In this document: positions 24,882 to 34,600 of the stretch, in pieces | How positions within the stretch are numbered: position 1 is the first letter of the stretch | Layout: each line of letters begins with the position of its first letter | Source of the DNA: Polyangiaceae bacterium | GTDB lineage: Bacteria > Myxococcota_A > Polyangia > Polyangiales > Polyangiaceae | Direction of reading: 5' to 3' | Assembly: GCA_020849655.1 (NCBI GenBank) | Contig: JADLFU010000044.1 | Coordinates: forward strand, 51,144-115,143 | Length of the DNA stretch: 64,000 bases | Program-made: the position numbers and the translations under genes | Notes under the pieces: model-generated | Seen by the model: the letters and a program-made list of their open reading frames with translations, nothing else | What the model was told of the DNA's origin: nothing | Databases searched by the model: none

Positions 24882-27800
24882 TCAGCCGACCGACCGCCGG
24901 CGACGCGCGCCGAGCCCGACGAGCCCCGCGAGCGCGAGCCACGCCGCGGCGCCCGGGCCGCGCGCGAGCGTGGCGCAGTCGCAGCCGCCCGAGGCCTCGT
25001 AGGGGCCGTCCGGGGTCGGCGCGGCGGCGGTGGGCGATGCGGCTGTGCCCCTGCCCGCGCCCCCTGCCTTGCCGCCCGCGCCGCCCGCGCCGCCGCCCGC
25101 CCCGAGCGAGACGGTGGCCGTGTCGTCGGAGGTGTCGGGCTCGCAGCCGGGCGCGGCGAGCGTCGCGGTGAGCGTCGCGCCCTCGGACGACGACGCGGTG
25201 ATCTTCGCGGCCTCGCCCGCCGCGATCGACGCCACCTGGCACACACCCGAGGGGCACTCGGCGCCGTCCAGCGACACCACTCCGAGCGCGCCGCCAGCGG
25301 CCGTGACGGTGACCTTCGCGCCGTCGCGCGCGCCGCCCGCCGTGTTGGTGACGGTGAAGGTCGCGACGATGGGCGACGTCGCCTCGCCCGTGATCGCGAG
25401 GTTGCCGGACGACGCGGGCGCCAGCACCTCGAAGCGCTTCGACGGGACGTTCGCGTGGTGCAGGACGAGCAGGCTCCGCCCGGCGTCCACCGTGACCTTG
25501 GGCGACGTCGCGGACGCGAAGAGCCCCGAGCCGTTGAGCCCACCCTTCGGCTGCACGCCCGGCGCCTCGACGTCGAACGTCGCGTAGGGGCTCGTGTCGC
25601 TGCCCTTCGGCACGCCCTGCGTCACCGCGCGGTACGCGATCTTCGCGTGGCCTGGGGACAGGCCGAGATCCTTCAACGTCACCGGGAAGATCACGACGTC
25701 GTTGAGGAACGGGTGCGTGTCGAGCGTCGAGGCGGGCACGATGTTCAAGAACCGCCGCGACGGCGTCGGCTGCTGCGTCGACGCCGTGTACGTGGTCGCG
25801 GTCAGCACGTCGCCGAAGTACGTCGCGCTCATCGGCTCCGCGCGCACCTGAAAATCAGCCTCGCCGTCGGCGTCGGTGTCGATCTCGATCGAGACGGCCG
25901 ACAGCGGCCCGAGCGCGGGCGTCGCCCACGGCCCCGCGACGGCGACGGCGAAGTACACCGACGCCTTGTCGAAGCTCTCCGCGGTCGGGAGGTTCGTCGA
26001 CGCGCCGGTGGCGAGGATGTCCGTCGGCGCGAGCAGCGGATCGTCGCTCGAGGTCTTCCTCGGGCTCGTCGCGCCCAGCGCGAACACCGAGGTCGCCGGA
26101 TCGGGGTGCGCCGACGGGCCGCCGATCTCGAGCGTGATCTCGCCGCCGTCAGGCACGCAGCCGAGCGGAGAGGCGGCGCGCTCGGCCGCCGCGCGCACGA
26201 CGCCGTGGTACGGCAGGACGAGATCGCCGGCGGCGCCCTTCATCGTCAGGTGCCCGCCCGCCTCGACGAGGAAGTGGCGGGCCTGTTGGTTTTGTGTGGG
26301 AGAGGTGGTGTCGTCGGGGCCCGGCGCGCCGAGGGCGACGGGATCGACGGCGAGCTCGAGCGTGACGGTCGCCTTGCCCCCCGCGGGGACGACGACGCTC
26401 GCCGGCGTGACGCGCACGGAGACGCCCGGCAGCGCGCGCGTGGGCGCGACGTCGAGCTCGTAGCTCGCGCTCGACGCGCCGAAATTCTCGACGGCGACCT
26501 CGAGCGATCTGGTCGCGGGAGACGACACCACGAGCGCGCCGAACGACGCCGCCACCTCGCCGTCGCGCCCGACCACGTGCGCGAACGTCGTGCGCGCGAG
26601 GGCTTGATCGATGTTCAGCCGGCCCGATCCGACGCGCGACACGGGCGCCGGGTGCGCCTCGTCGTCGGTGATCGCGGACGCGGTGTTCATCATCAGCGCC
26701 TTCATCGTCGCCGTCGACGCGGCGGGCCGCGCCTGACGCAGGAGCGCCGCCGCGCCCGCGACCACGGGGCACGCCATGCTGGTGCCTGACAGCTCGCGGG
26801 GATCGGAGCCCGACCCCACGCCGGCCGAGTCGATGGCGACGCCCGGGGCCGCGATCTCGGGCTTCAGCGCGAGGTCGGGCGCGCGCGGGCCGCGCGACGT
26901 GAAGCGCGCGATCTGGTCCGCCCCGAGGTTCGACGCGAACACCTTCGACGCGTCGATCGTCACGGTGACGCCGGCGCCGAGCGCCGCCGAGATCGCGTCG
27001 CCGTGCACCTTGCGGATCATCACGCCGGGGACGCCGGCCTTCGGGCCGCCGCTGCCGCTCGCGGAGAACGGGACGTCGCTCTCCTGGTTGTCGACGATGA
27101 CGACGCCGATCGCGCCCGCGGCCTCCGCGAACTTCACCTTGTTCACGAACGTGCAGCCGCCGCGCTGGACGAGCGCGATCTTGCCGGCGATCTCGGCCGG
27201 GTTCGTCAGCGACGAGCACCCGCTCGCAGGGGAGGTCGCGGCGAGCGTGCCTGACAGCGGCCCCGTCGTGAGGAGCGGCTTCGTGAAGGCGGCCTCGGAC
27301 GCGGGGTAGTCGCCGGCGACGCTCGCCGGGGCGTCGACCGTCAGCGTCGCGAAGCTCACGGTGTCGGTCACCGCGGCCACGCTCATCGCCTCGTCGTAGG
27401 TCGCCGGCGCGCCGGTGACGAAGAACGCGTCGCCGTCGTTGCCCGCCGCGACCGCGACGAAGGCGCCGAGCTCCGTGAGCACGCGCACCATCTTCTGATC
27501 CGTCGGCGTCGCGAGGCCGTACGAGCCGCCGAGAGACATGTTGATGACGTCGAGGCGATCGGAGGTGTCACCGTCGTCGTCCGGATCGGCCGCGCGGTCG
27601 AGCGCGGCGGCGACCATCGTCGTCGAGCCCTCGCAGCCGAACACCTTCAGCGCGAACAGCCTCGCCGCGGGCGCGACGCCCGGGCCCACGCGGAACTGCG
27701 ACGGGTTGAGGCTCTGCTCGTACGGCCCCGTGAACGGCTTGCCGTCCGCGGTGACGCCCTGGCCCGCGGCGGTGCCGGCGACGTGCGTCCCGTGCCCGCC

Positions 27801-28472
27801 CGAGATGTTCATCTGCTGCAGGCCCGCGCAGTCGAGCGGATCGTCGTCGGGGACGGGCGCGGGCTTGCCGCCGCTCGGATCGTACTTGTCGCCGACGAAG
27901 TCGTGGCCGCCGATCACCTTCGCGGTGGGGAACGTGCCCGGCTCGATCTCGGCCGGATCGTTGTCGGAGTAGGCCTCGGGCGTGCCAGGGCCGCCGAAGT
28001 CCGCGTGCAGGTAGTCGATGCCGGTGTCGATGACGCCGATGCGGACGCCCTCGCCGTGCACGGAGGACTGCGACCACGCCCGGTAGGCGCCCACGAAGGG
28101 CACCGCGGAGGTGTTGCGCCGCCGCACCTCGGGCACCTGCTCGACCGCGAGGACCTCGTCGAGCCCGGAGAGCCGCGCCGCCTGCGTGGGCGTCGCGAGC
28201 ACCTGCACCGCGTTCGTGAGGTTCTTCAGGCGCGCGACGGGCCGCGCGCCGAGCCGCGTGACCTCGCCCTCGATCCGCGCGTGTTGCCGCGAGAGGCGGT
28301 CGCGCGCGGCCTGACGATCACGCCCGCCGAGCGTCGCCTCGCCGATCGACTCCCCCCGGAGCACGACGTAGTACGCGCGAACGGACGGCTCGAGCCGCGG
28401 CGCCGGCGCTCCGGCGCGGGCCGCCCCCGCCAGCGACAAGATCCCCAACAGCCCGACGTGCGAGGCGCGCAT
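24882..28472 (-). CDS. Large subtilisin-like serine protease with PA insert and MYXO-CTERM-like tail
   Basis: This 1196-residue S8-family protease has a signal (LLGILSLAGAARA) and an I9-type propeptide region to about 125. The catalytic Asp is in GVIDTGIDYLH near 150, the His in GGHGTHVAGT near 228 and the Ser in SGTSMACPVV near 565. A PA domain is inserted between His and Ser (CTFVNKVKFAEAAGAIGVVI). Beta-sandwich and Fn3-like domains fill the C-terminal half. The end reads GGCDCATLA, a hydrophobic segment and RRRRS, a MYXO-CTERM-type anchor. It is probably exported and surface-held, for predation or nutrition. All three catalytic residues are present. Confidence 0.93.
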   Translation of the reverse strand: MRASHVGLLGILSLAGAARAGAPAPRLEPSVRAYYVVLRGESIGEATLGGRDRQAARDRLSRQHARIEGEVTRLGARPVARLKNLTNAVQVLATPTQAARLSGLDEVLAVEQVPEVRRRNTSAVPFVGAYRAWSQSSVHGEGVRIGVIDTGIDYLHADFGGPGTPEAYSDNDPAEIEPGTFPTAKVIGGHDFVGDKYDPSGGKPAPVPDDDPLDCAGLQQMNISGGHGTHVAGTAAGQGVTADGKPFTGPYEQSLNPSQFRVGPGVAPAARLFALKVFGCEGSTTMVAAALDRAADPDDDGDTSDRLDVINMSLGGSYGLATPTDQKMVRVLTELGAFVAVAAGNDGDAFFVTGAPATYDEAMSVAAVTDTVSFATLTVDAPASVAGDYPASEAAFTKPLLTTGPLSGTLAATSPASGCSSLTNPAEIAGKIALVQRGGCTFVNKVKFAEAAGAIGVVIVDNQESDVPFSASGSGGPKAGVPGVMIRKVHGDAISAALGAGVTVTIDASKVFASNLGADQIARFTSRGPRAPDLALKPEIAAPGVAIDSAGVGSGSDPRELSGTSMACPVVAGAAALLRQARPAASTATMKALMMNTASAITDDEAHPAPVSRVGSGRLNIDQALARTTFAHVVGRDGEVAASFGALVVSSPATRSLEVAVENFGASSASYELDVAPTRALPGVSVRVTPASVVVPAGGKATVTLELAVDPVALGAPGPDDTTSPTQNQQARHFLVEAGGHLTMKGAAGDLVLPYHGVVRAAAERAASPLGCVPDGGEITLEIGGPSAHPDPATSVFALGATSPRKTSSDDPLLAPTDILATGASTNLPTAESFDKASVYFAVAVAGPWATPALGPLSAVSIEIDTDADGEADFQVRAEPMSATYFGDVLTATTYTASTQQPTPSRRFLNIVPASTLDTHPFLNDVVIFPVTLKDLGLSPGHAKIAYRAVTQGVPKGSDTSPYATFDVEAPGVQPKGGLNGSGLFASATSPKVTVDAGRSLLVLHHANVPSKRFEVLAPASSGNLAITGEATSPIVATFTVTNTAGGARDGAKVTVTAAGGALGVVSLDGAECPSGVCQVASIAAGEAAKITASSSEGATLTATLAAPGCEPDTSDDTATVSLGAGGGAGGAGGKAGGAGRGTAASPTAAAPTPDGPYEASGGCDCATLARGPGAAAWLALAGLVGLGARRRRSVG

Positions 28473-28494
28473 CTCTCGCGCCTTACCACCGAAG

Positions 28495-29094
28495 CTACGT
28501 CGGTGAGCCCATCTTCTTGCGCAGATCGGTCATCAGCACCTTCGCGGTCAGCTTCAGCGTCTCGAACACGCCGACGCCCGTCCGCGCCACCGCCTCGATC
28601 GACGGCACGCCGCGCGGGTTGAGCGCCGCGTTCAGGTCGTCGACCGACTCGACGTCGGGCAGATCACGCTTGTTGTACTGAAGGATGAACGGCGTCGCGT
28701 CAGGGTCGAGGCCGGTCTCCTGCATGTTGGTGCGCAGGTTGTCGAGGCTCTCGATGTTCGCGTCGTGGCGCGCCTCCTGCGAGTCGGCGACGAAGATGAC
28801 CGCGTCGGCGCCCTTCAGGATGAGCTTGCGGCTGGCGTCGTAGAAGACCTGGCCGGGCACCGTGTACAGGTGGAACCGCGTCTTCATCCCGCCGACCTCG
28901 CCGAGCGACAGCGGCAAGAAATCGAAGAACAGCGTGCGATCCGTCTCGGTCGCGAGCGAGATCATCTTCCCCTTCGACTCGGGGGTGGCGCGCTCGAAGA
29001 TGTACTGCAGGTTCGTCGTCTTGCCGCACAGGCCGGGCCCGTAATAGACGATCTTGCAGTTGATCTCCCTCGCCGCCTTGTTGATGAACGCCAC
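28495..29094 (-). CDS. mglA: MglA-type small Ras-like GTPase
   Basis: This 199-residue protein is very close to the MglA pattern: INCKIVYYGPGLCGKTTNLQ (P-loop), SLATETDRTLFFDFLPLSLG, then FHLYTVPGQVFYDASRKLIL (with the PGQ of G3), and QYNKRDLP (G4). MglA sets the leading pole in myxobacterial motility, but related copies also serve other polarity tasks. The roadblock gene lies 24 bases upstream on the same strand, as in mglBA. Whether this is the motility pair or a paralogue cannot be told from the sequence. Confidence 0.93.
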   Translation of the reverse strand: MAFINKAAREINCKIVYYGPGLCGKTTNLQYIFERATPESKGKMISLATETDRTLFFDFLPLSLGEVGGMKTRFHLYTVPGQVFYDASRKLILKGADAVIFVADSQEARHDANIESLDNLRTNMQETGLDPDATPFILQYNKRDLPDVESVDDLNAALNPRGVPSIEAVARTGVGVFETLKLTAKVLMTDLRKKMGSPT

Positions 29095-29118
29095 GCGTGA
29101 CCGTCCCCTTCGTCGCGC

Positions 29119-29601
29119 TCAGTCGTTGAACAGGTTGTCGATGTCTTCGTCGGTGATCTCGGCGAACGGGCTGTCGGCGCCCGGCTCCTGGACCTTCTTC
29201 AGGAGCTTCTCGAACACGCCGTTCAGCTCCTCGCTCGCCTTCTTCACGCGGAGGCGCACGAGCCCGAGGCTGGACTTCGCGTCGAAGATGACGACGAGGA
29301 TGACGCGGTTGCCGACGAGCTGGATGTGGATGTTCGCCTTCTCGCCCTCGTGAAACTGGGTCGCGAACTCCTGCTCCTTCAGGAGCTTGGCCATGCCGCC
29401 CGTCGCGGCGATGTTGCCGGCCGTCAGCGACGCGAGCGAGGTGGTGTCGACGTTCTCCGAGTCGCCGCCGGCCGCGATGAGCTGGCCGTTCTTGTCGACG
29501 ATGAACACGACTCTCGCGTTCGCGTCCTTCACGAGGCGGTCCACCACAGTCTGGATCTGGTTGAACTCCTCCTCGTACATCACCATCTGCGGATTGACCA
29601 T
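29119..29601 (-). CDS. mglB: MglB-type roadblock/LC7 protein
   Basis: This 160-residue roadblock/LC7 protein reads FNQIQTVVDRLVKDANARVV, FIVDKNGQLIAAGG and NIHIQLVGNRVILVVIFDAK. It ends in an acidic tail (SPFAEITDEDIDNLFND). MglB is the GTPase-activating partner of MglA, working as a dimer. It is directly upstream of the MglA gene with a 24-base gap. The ATG at 29601 gives the usual family length; ATG at codon 7 is a possible alternative. The 166-base gap to the divergent S41 gene should hold its promoter. Confidence 0.9.
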   Translation of the reverse strand: MVNPQMVMYEEEFNQIQTVVDRLVKDANARVVFIVDKNGQLIAAGGDSENVDTTSLASLTAGNIAATGGMAKLLKEQEFATQFHEGEKANIHIQLVGNRVILVVIFDAKSSLGLVRLRVKKASEELNGVFEKLLKKVQEPGADSPFAEITDEDIDNLFND

Positions 29602-29767
29602 GCGGTGCCTCTTCGCTTCGGGGCGGACGGGTGCCCCCTGATTTCGAATCGTCAGCTTTCTCTAGATCGCCGGCGGGGGGAAGGATTATCCGACGAACGC
29701 CCCGAGCGGCAAGGGTTCTCGTGCCGGAAAGGTCACGCCGCCGAGGTCGAGACGGTAGGCTTCGGGC

Positions 29768-31621
29768 GTGACCCGTCGCGCGCGCTGGCTCGTGTCGTCC
29801 GCCGCCGCGCTCGCGCTCGCAGGCGGGTGGCTGGCGACGCGCCCGCCGCGAGAGGTCCGCCCGTCCGCGCACGTGCCGCCGCCTCCCTCCGCGAGCGCGG
29901 CCCTGGCGCCGAAGCCCACGCCGCCGCCGAGCGGGCACAAGCTGACGCCGCCCACGGGCGCCCCGCCGCAGCTCACGTGCGACGAGGCGAAGCGCGTCAT
30001 CGCGCAGGCGCGCGGGCTCCTGGCGGCGACACCGCCGGCGATCGATCCGCGCGCGTTCGCGGACGGGGTCGTCGACTGGCTCGATCCGCACGGGCTCTGG
30101 AGCGCCGCGCCCGACGCGCCCGCGGCTCCGATCATCAAGCGGCGCGCGCGCGAGCTGCTCGCGGAGCTCGAGGCGCCGCGCGGGTTCGGGGAGTGCCGAT
30201 CCGCCGGCGAGATCGGCGGCTACGTCGGCGCGTGGGTGCGCGAGCTGCGCTGGACGTTCGTCGCCGCGAGCCGCGCCGCCTCCGCCGTCCCGCCCGCGCG
30301 CGCCACGGAGCTCGCGCTGACGCCCGCGTTCGAGGACGGCCCGATCACGCGCCCGTCGCGGGAGCTCGCGCGGGAGCTCGGCGGGACGCTCGGCACGCTC
30401 GAGCGCTCGCTGCCCGGGTTCGAGCTCGTGGCGCGCGCCGCCGTCGACCGCGCGCTGCCGGCGGACGGCGTCGAGTGGGACAAGGCCGTGCTCGCCGCCG
30501 CCGTGCACGCGTACGTGCCGCTCATCGATCCCCACGGCGGATGGGCGCCGCTCACCGAGGAGACGTCGCTCTACGAGATCGAGCTCGAGGCGTCCCCGCC
30601 GCCGCGCCTGTGGCGCAAGATGAGCCGCACCGCCGCGGGCGTGAAGATCGACGAGGCAGAGGTCGCCGGCCTGCCCCCCGGCTCGCTCGTGCTCGCGGTG
30701 GGCGACGTGCCGACCGCGGGGCTCGGCGTCGAGCAGGTCGAGCAGCTCTCGTACGTCGACGTCGACCCGGACGCGCCGAGCTCGCACCGCGTGACCGTGC
30801 TCGGCGCGAACGGCGCGGAGGAGCGGGAGATCACCGTCGGGGGGCGGCCCGCGTCGGATGGCGGCGGGCGCCACGGCGAGCTCGTGTCCCAGCTCGTGCC
30901 CTACGCGGGCGGGCACGTGCTCGTGGCCTCGATCGAGGACGTCCCCGACACGCTGGGCGAGGATCTCATCGCGACCCTGCAGCGCGCGCGGGCGGAGGCG
31001 CTCGTCGTCGGGGTGCTGCTCGATCTGCGCGGCAACGGCGGCGGCTCGACCGACGGCGCGGCGGCGGCGCTCGGCGTCTTTCTGCCAGGCGCGACGCTGT
31101 TCCCGCTCCGGCGCCGCGACGGCGCGATCGAGGTGGAGCGCGCGTCCTCACCGCCCGCGGTCGATCGGTGGACGGGCCCCCTCGCGACGCTCGTCGACGG
31201 CGACACCGCGAGCGCGGCCGAGATGATCGCCGGGGCGCTCGCGAGCTACAGGCGCGCTCCCGTCATCGGCGAACGAACGTTCGGCAAGGGCTGCGCGCAG
31301 GAGTACCTCGACGACGAGGCGCGGGTCGGCGTGCTCCGGCTGACGACGCTGCTCTACTCGCTGCCCGACGGCTCTCCGGTGCAGCTCTCGGGCATCGCGC
31401 CGTCGCTGCGCCTGCCGCTGCCGAAGTCCGGCGAGCGCGAGGCGTCGCTGCGGCACCCGGCCCCCGCGTGGCACGGCCCCGACGTGCGCGACATGACCCA
31501 GGTGCGCGAGGTGCCGTGGCCGGGGCACGGCGGCGCGGTCGGGCCGTGCGACGACGCCGCGGTGTGCAAGGCCGTGCGCGCGCTCGGCGCGCCGCGGGCC
31601 CCCGTCGCGCGCGGCCGCTGA
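29768..31621 (+). CDS. S41-family C-terminal processing protease-like protein with PDZ region
   Basis: This 617-residue protein starts with an N-terminal membrane or signal segment (LVSSAAALALAGGWLAT). A Pro-rich linker, a helical region and a PDZ-like part around VAGLPPGSLVLAVGD (residues 295-340) follow. The S41 core has VGVLLDLRGNGGGSTDGA, the catalytic Ser in DGDTASAAEMIAGAL and the Lys in GERTFGKGCAQEY. Such proteases cut exported proteins near the C-terminal end and often take part in envelope signalling or cell-wall control. Both dyad residues are present. The start is GTG 29768. The kinase gene follows 24 bases later. Confidence 0.88.
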   Translation: MTRRARWLVSSAAALALAGGWLATRPPREVRPSAHVPPPPSASAALAPKPTPPPSGHKLTPPTGAPPQLTCDEAKRVIAQARGLLAATPPAIDPRAFADGVVDWLDPHGLWSAAPDAPAAPIIKRRARELLAELEAPRGFGECRSAGEIGGYVGAWVRELRWTFVAASRAASAVPPARATELALTPAFEDGPITRPSRELARELGGTLGTLERSLPGFELVARAAVDRALPADGVEWDKAVLAAAVHAYVPLIDPHGGWAPLTEETSLYEIELEASPPPRLWRKMSRTAAGVKIDEAEVAGLPPGSLVLAVGDVPTAGLGVEQVEQLSYVDVDPDAPSSHRVTVLGANGAEEREITVGGRPASDGGGRHGELVSQLVPYAGGHVLVASIEDVPDTLGEDLIATLQRARAEALVVGVLLDLRGNGGGSTDGAAAALGVFLPGATLFPLRRRDGAIEVERASSPPAVDRWTGPLATLVDGDTASAAEMIAGALASYRRAPVIGERTFGKGCAQEYLDDEARVGVLRLTTLLYSLPDGSPVQLSGIAPSLRLPLPKSGEREASLRHPAPAWHGPDVRDMTQVREVPWPGHGGAVGPCDDAAVCKAVRALGAPRAPVARGR

Positions 31622-31645
31622 CGCCCGCGCCGCGGGGCGCGAGCT

Positions 31646-34600
31646 GTGGCAAGAGAGAGCGCGTTGGCGCCGCACCTCGCGATCCCCGACACGCTCGCGC
31701 GCGGGCGCTTCCGCGTGCTGGAGGTGCTCGGCGCGGGCGGCTTCGGGACGGTGCTCCGCTGCGCGGACGAGGCGCGGCGCGGCGCCGAGGTCGCGCTGAA
31801 GCTGCTGAGGCTCGAGGCCGCGGACGCGCGGTTGATGTTCAAGCGAGAGTTCCGCTCGCTCGCGGACATCTCCCACCCGAGCCTCGTGCGGCTGTACGAG
31901 CTGTTCGCGGAGGCCGACCCGTGGTTCTTCACGATGGAGCTGCTCTCGGGCGTCACCGCCGCAGGCTTCGTGCGCGGAGAGTCTGCGGCGGCGACCGCGT
32001 CGCAGGTCACTGCGCTCGCGCCGACCGAGCGCGATCCGACGAGCGCGCCCGCGACGGCGCGGCCCGGGCGCGCGGGCGATCCCGACCGGGTGCGGCGCGT
32101 GCTCGAGGGGATGACCGAGGGGCTCCTGCACCTGCACGCGCGGGGGAAGCTGCACCGCGACGTCAAGCCGACGAACGTGATGGTGACCGACGACCGCGTA
32201 GTCCTGCTCGACTTCGGGCTGGTGGCGGACGCCGACGAGACGCCGGACGGGCGCGTCGTCGGCACGCCGCTCTACATGTCCCCCGAGCAGATCCTCGGCG
32301 GCGACACGGGGCCGGAGAGCGATTTCTACTCGCTCGGCGTCACCGCGTACGAGCTGCTCACGGGCGCCGCGCCCCACGCCGCGCCGACGCTCGCGGGGCT
32401 CGTCGCGCAGAAGAGCATGGAAGATCCCGCGCCGCCGTCGGCGCTGTCGCCGGGAGTCGAACCCGCGCTCGAGGCGCTGTGCCTAGATCTGCTGCGGCGC
32501 GCGCCCGCGGATCGGCCGGGCGGCGAGGAGATCCTCGCGCGCCTCCGCGGCGGCGACGATCCACGGCCTCGAGCGGCGCGTGCGCCGCGGCTCGCGCGGT
32601 CGGCGCTCGTCGGGCGCGTCGCGGAGCGGGTCTCGATCGAGGAGGCGGCGGCGCGCGCGCACGCGGAGCGGCGCCTGGTGGTAGCGACGCTGTCGGGGGT
32701 CTCGGGCATGGGCAAGAGCACGCTGCTCGCGGCCGCGCTCGACGCCTTCGCGCGGCGCCACCCGACCTCGTTCGTGCTCGCCGGGCGGTGCTACGAGCAG
32801 GAGAGCGTGCCGTTCGCGGCGCTCGACGGCGTGATCGACGCCCTGTCGCTGGCGCTGGCGGCGCTGCCCCCGGCGACGCTCGAGGGGCTCGCGCCGGCGA
32901 ACGCGGGCGCGCTGCTCGCGATGTTCCCCGTCCTGGCCCGCGTGCCGGTCCTGCGCGACGCTGCGGGAGGCTCGGGCCGCGGATCGCCGACGGACGCGCG
33001 TCACCTCGGCGTGCGCGCGCTCGCGGAGCTGCTCTCGTCGCTCGCCGCGCTCGGCCCCGTGGTCGTCGCGATAGACGATCTCCAGTGGGGTGACGACGAC
33101 AGCGTGGGCGCGCTCGCGGAGCTGGTGCGCGACAGGCGACTGCCCGCGCTCGTCGTGACGGCGCACCGCGAGGAGGAGGAGACGAGCCCCTTCCTCGCCG
33201 CGACGCTGCCCGTGCTGTACGCCGCGACGCGCGACCGGCTGGACGTGCGCCTCGGGCCGCTCAGCCAGGGCGACGCGCGGCTGCTCGTCGCGGCGCTCTC
33301 GCCCGACACGGGGGAGTCGGCGCGGGACGCGATCGTCACGGCCGCGGCGGGGCGGCCGTTCCTCCTCGCCGAGCTGTCGCACGCGGGGGCGACGACGACC
33401 GCCGGCGGTCTCGAGGCGGCGTTGCTCGCGCGCGTGGCGCGGCTGCCCGAGGTGGCCCGACAGCTGCTGAGCGTCCTCGCGATCGCGGGGCGGCCTCTCG
33501 CGCGGGACGTCCTCGAGGCGACCGCGCCGCTCGACGCCGACGTGCCGGGCGCGCTGCGCGCGCTCAGCGTGGAGCGCCTCGTCCGCGCGGGAGGCGATCG
33601 CGCGGCGTCGGAGCTCGAGATGTTTCACGACAGCATCCGCGAGGCCGTCGCCGCGGCGCTCTCCCCGGACGAGCGCCGCGCCGCGCACCTCGGGCTCGCC
33701 GACGCGATGGAGAGGCTCGCCGTCGCGGGCTGGGAGGCGCTCGCGAGCCACCTCCTCTACGCGGGGCGGCCCGAGCGCGCCGTCAGGTACGCGGCGATCG
33801 CGGCGGAGGAGGCGGCCGAGGCCCACGCGTTCGAGCGATCGGCGGAGCTGCTCCGGGTGGCGCTCGACGCGGCCTCGCCCGACGATCCGGCGCGCCCGAG
33901 GTGGTGCCGGCAGCGCGCGGAGGCGCTGACGAACGCGGGGCGCGGCGCCGAGTCGGCCGAGGCGTGGCTGGTCGCGGCGGGCACCGCGCGGACGCCGATC
34001 GAGGCGCTCGATCACGAGCGGCGCGCGGCCGAGCGGTTCCTCGTCACGGGGCACCTGGACCGCGGGCTCGAGCTCCTCCGCGCGCTGCTCTCCCGCGCGG
34101 GCCTCTGGTACCCGTCGCCCGCGCTCGGGCTCCTCGGGCTCGCGGCGCTGCGGGTGGTCATCGTGGTGCGGGGCCTCACCCTCCGCGCGCGATCGGCGGC
34201 GACGCCGGAGGCGCTCGCTCGCGTCGACATCGCGTGGACGGTCGCGTCGGGGCTCGCGCTCGTCGACACCGTCCGCGGCGCGTACTTCTCGTCGCTGCAC
34301 ACGCTGCTCGCGCTCCGCGCCGGTGACCGCGGTCGGATCGTGCGCGCGCTCGCGACCGAGGTCGGGTTCGAGAGCGCGCAGGGCGGGGTCGCGCCCCGCA
34401 GGCTGGAGGTGAGGGCGCTGGCGCGCGCGCGCGAGCTCGCGGAGACCCCGTACGAGCAGGCGACGGTCACGCTCCAGGACGGCGTCTCGCGCCTGCTGCG
34501 GTGCGATTTTCGCGGCGGGCAGCCGCTCGTCATCGAGGCCGAGCGCGAGCTGCACGATCGGTGTCCCGGCACCACCTGGGAGCGCAACACGGCGCGCCTC

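Noticed and set aside
28495..29601. Calling MglA/MglB the definite gliding-motility pair
   Set aside because: Motifs fit, but myxobacteria carry paralogues and no other motility gene lies in the window.
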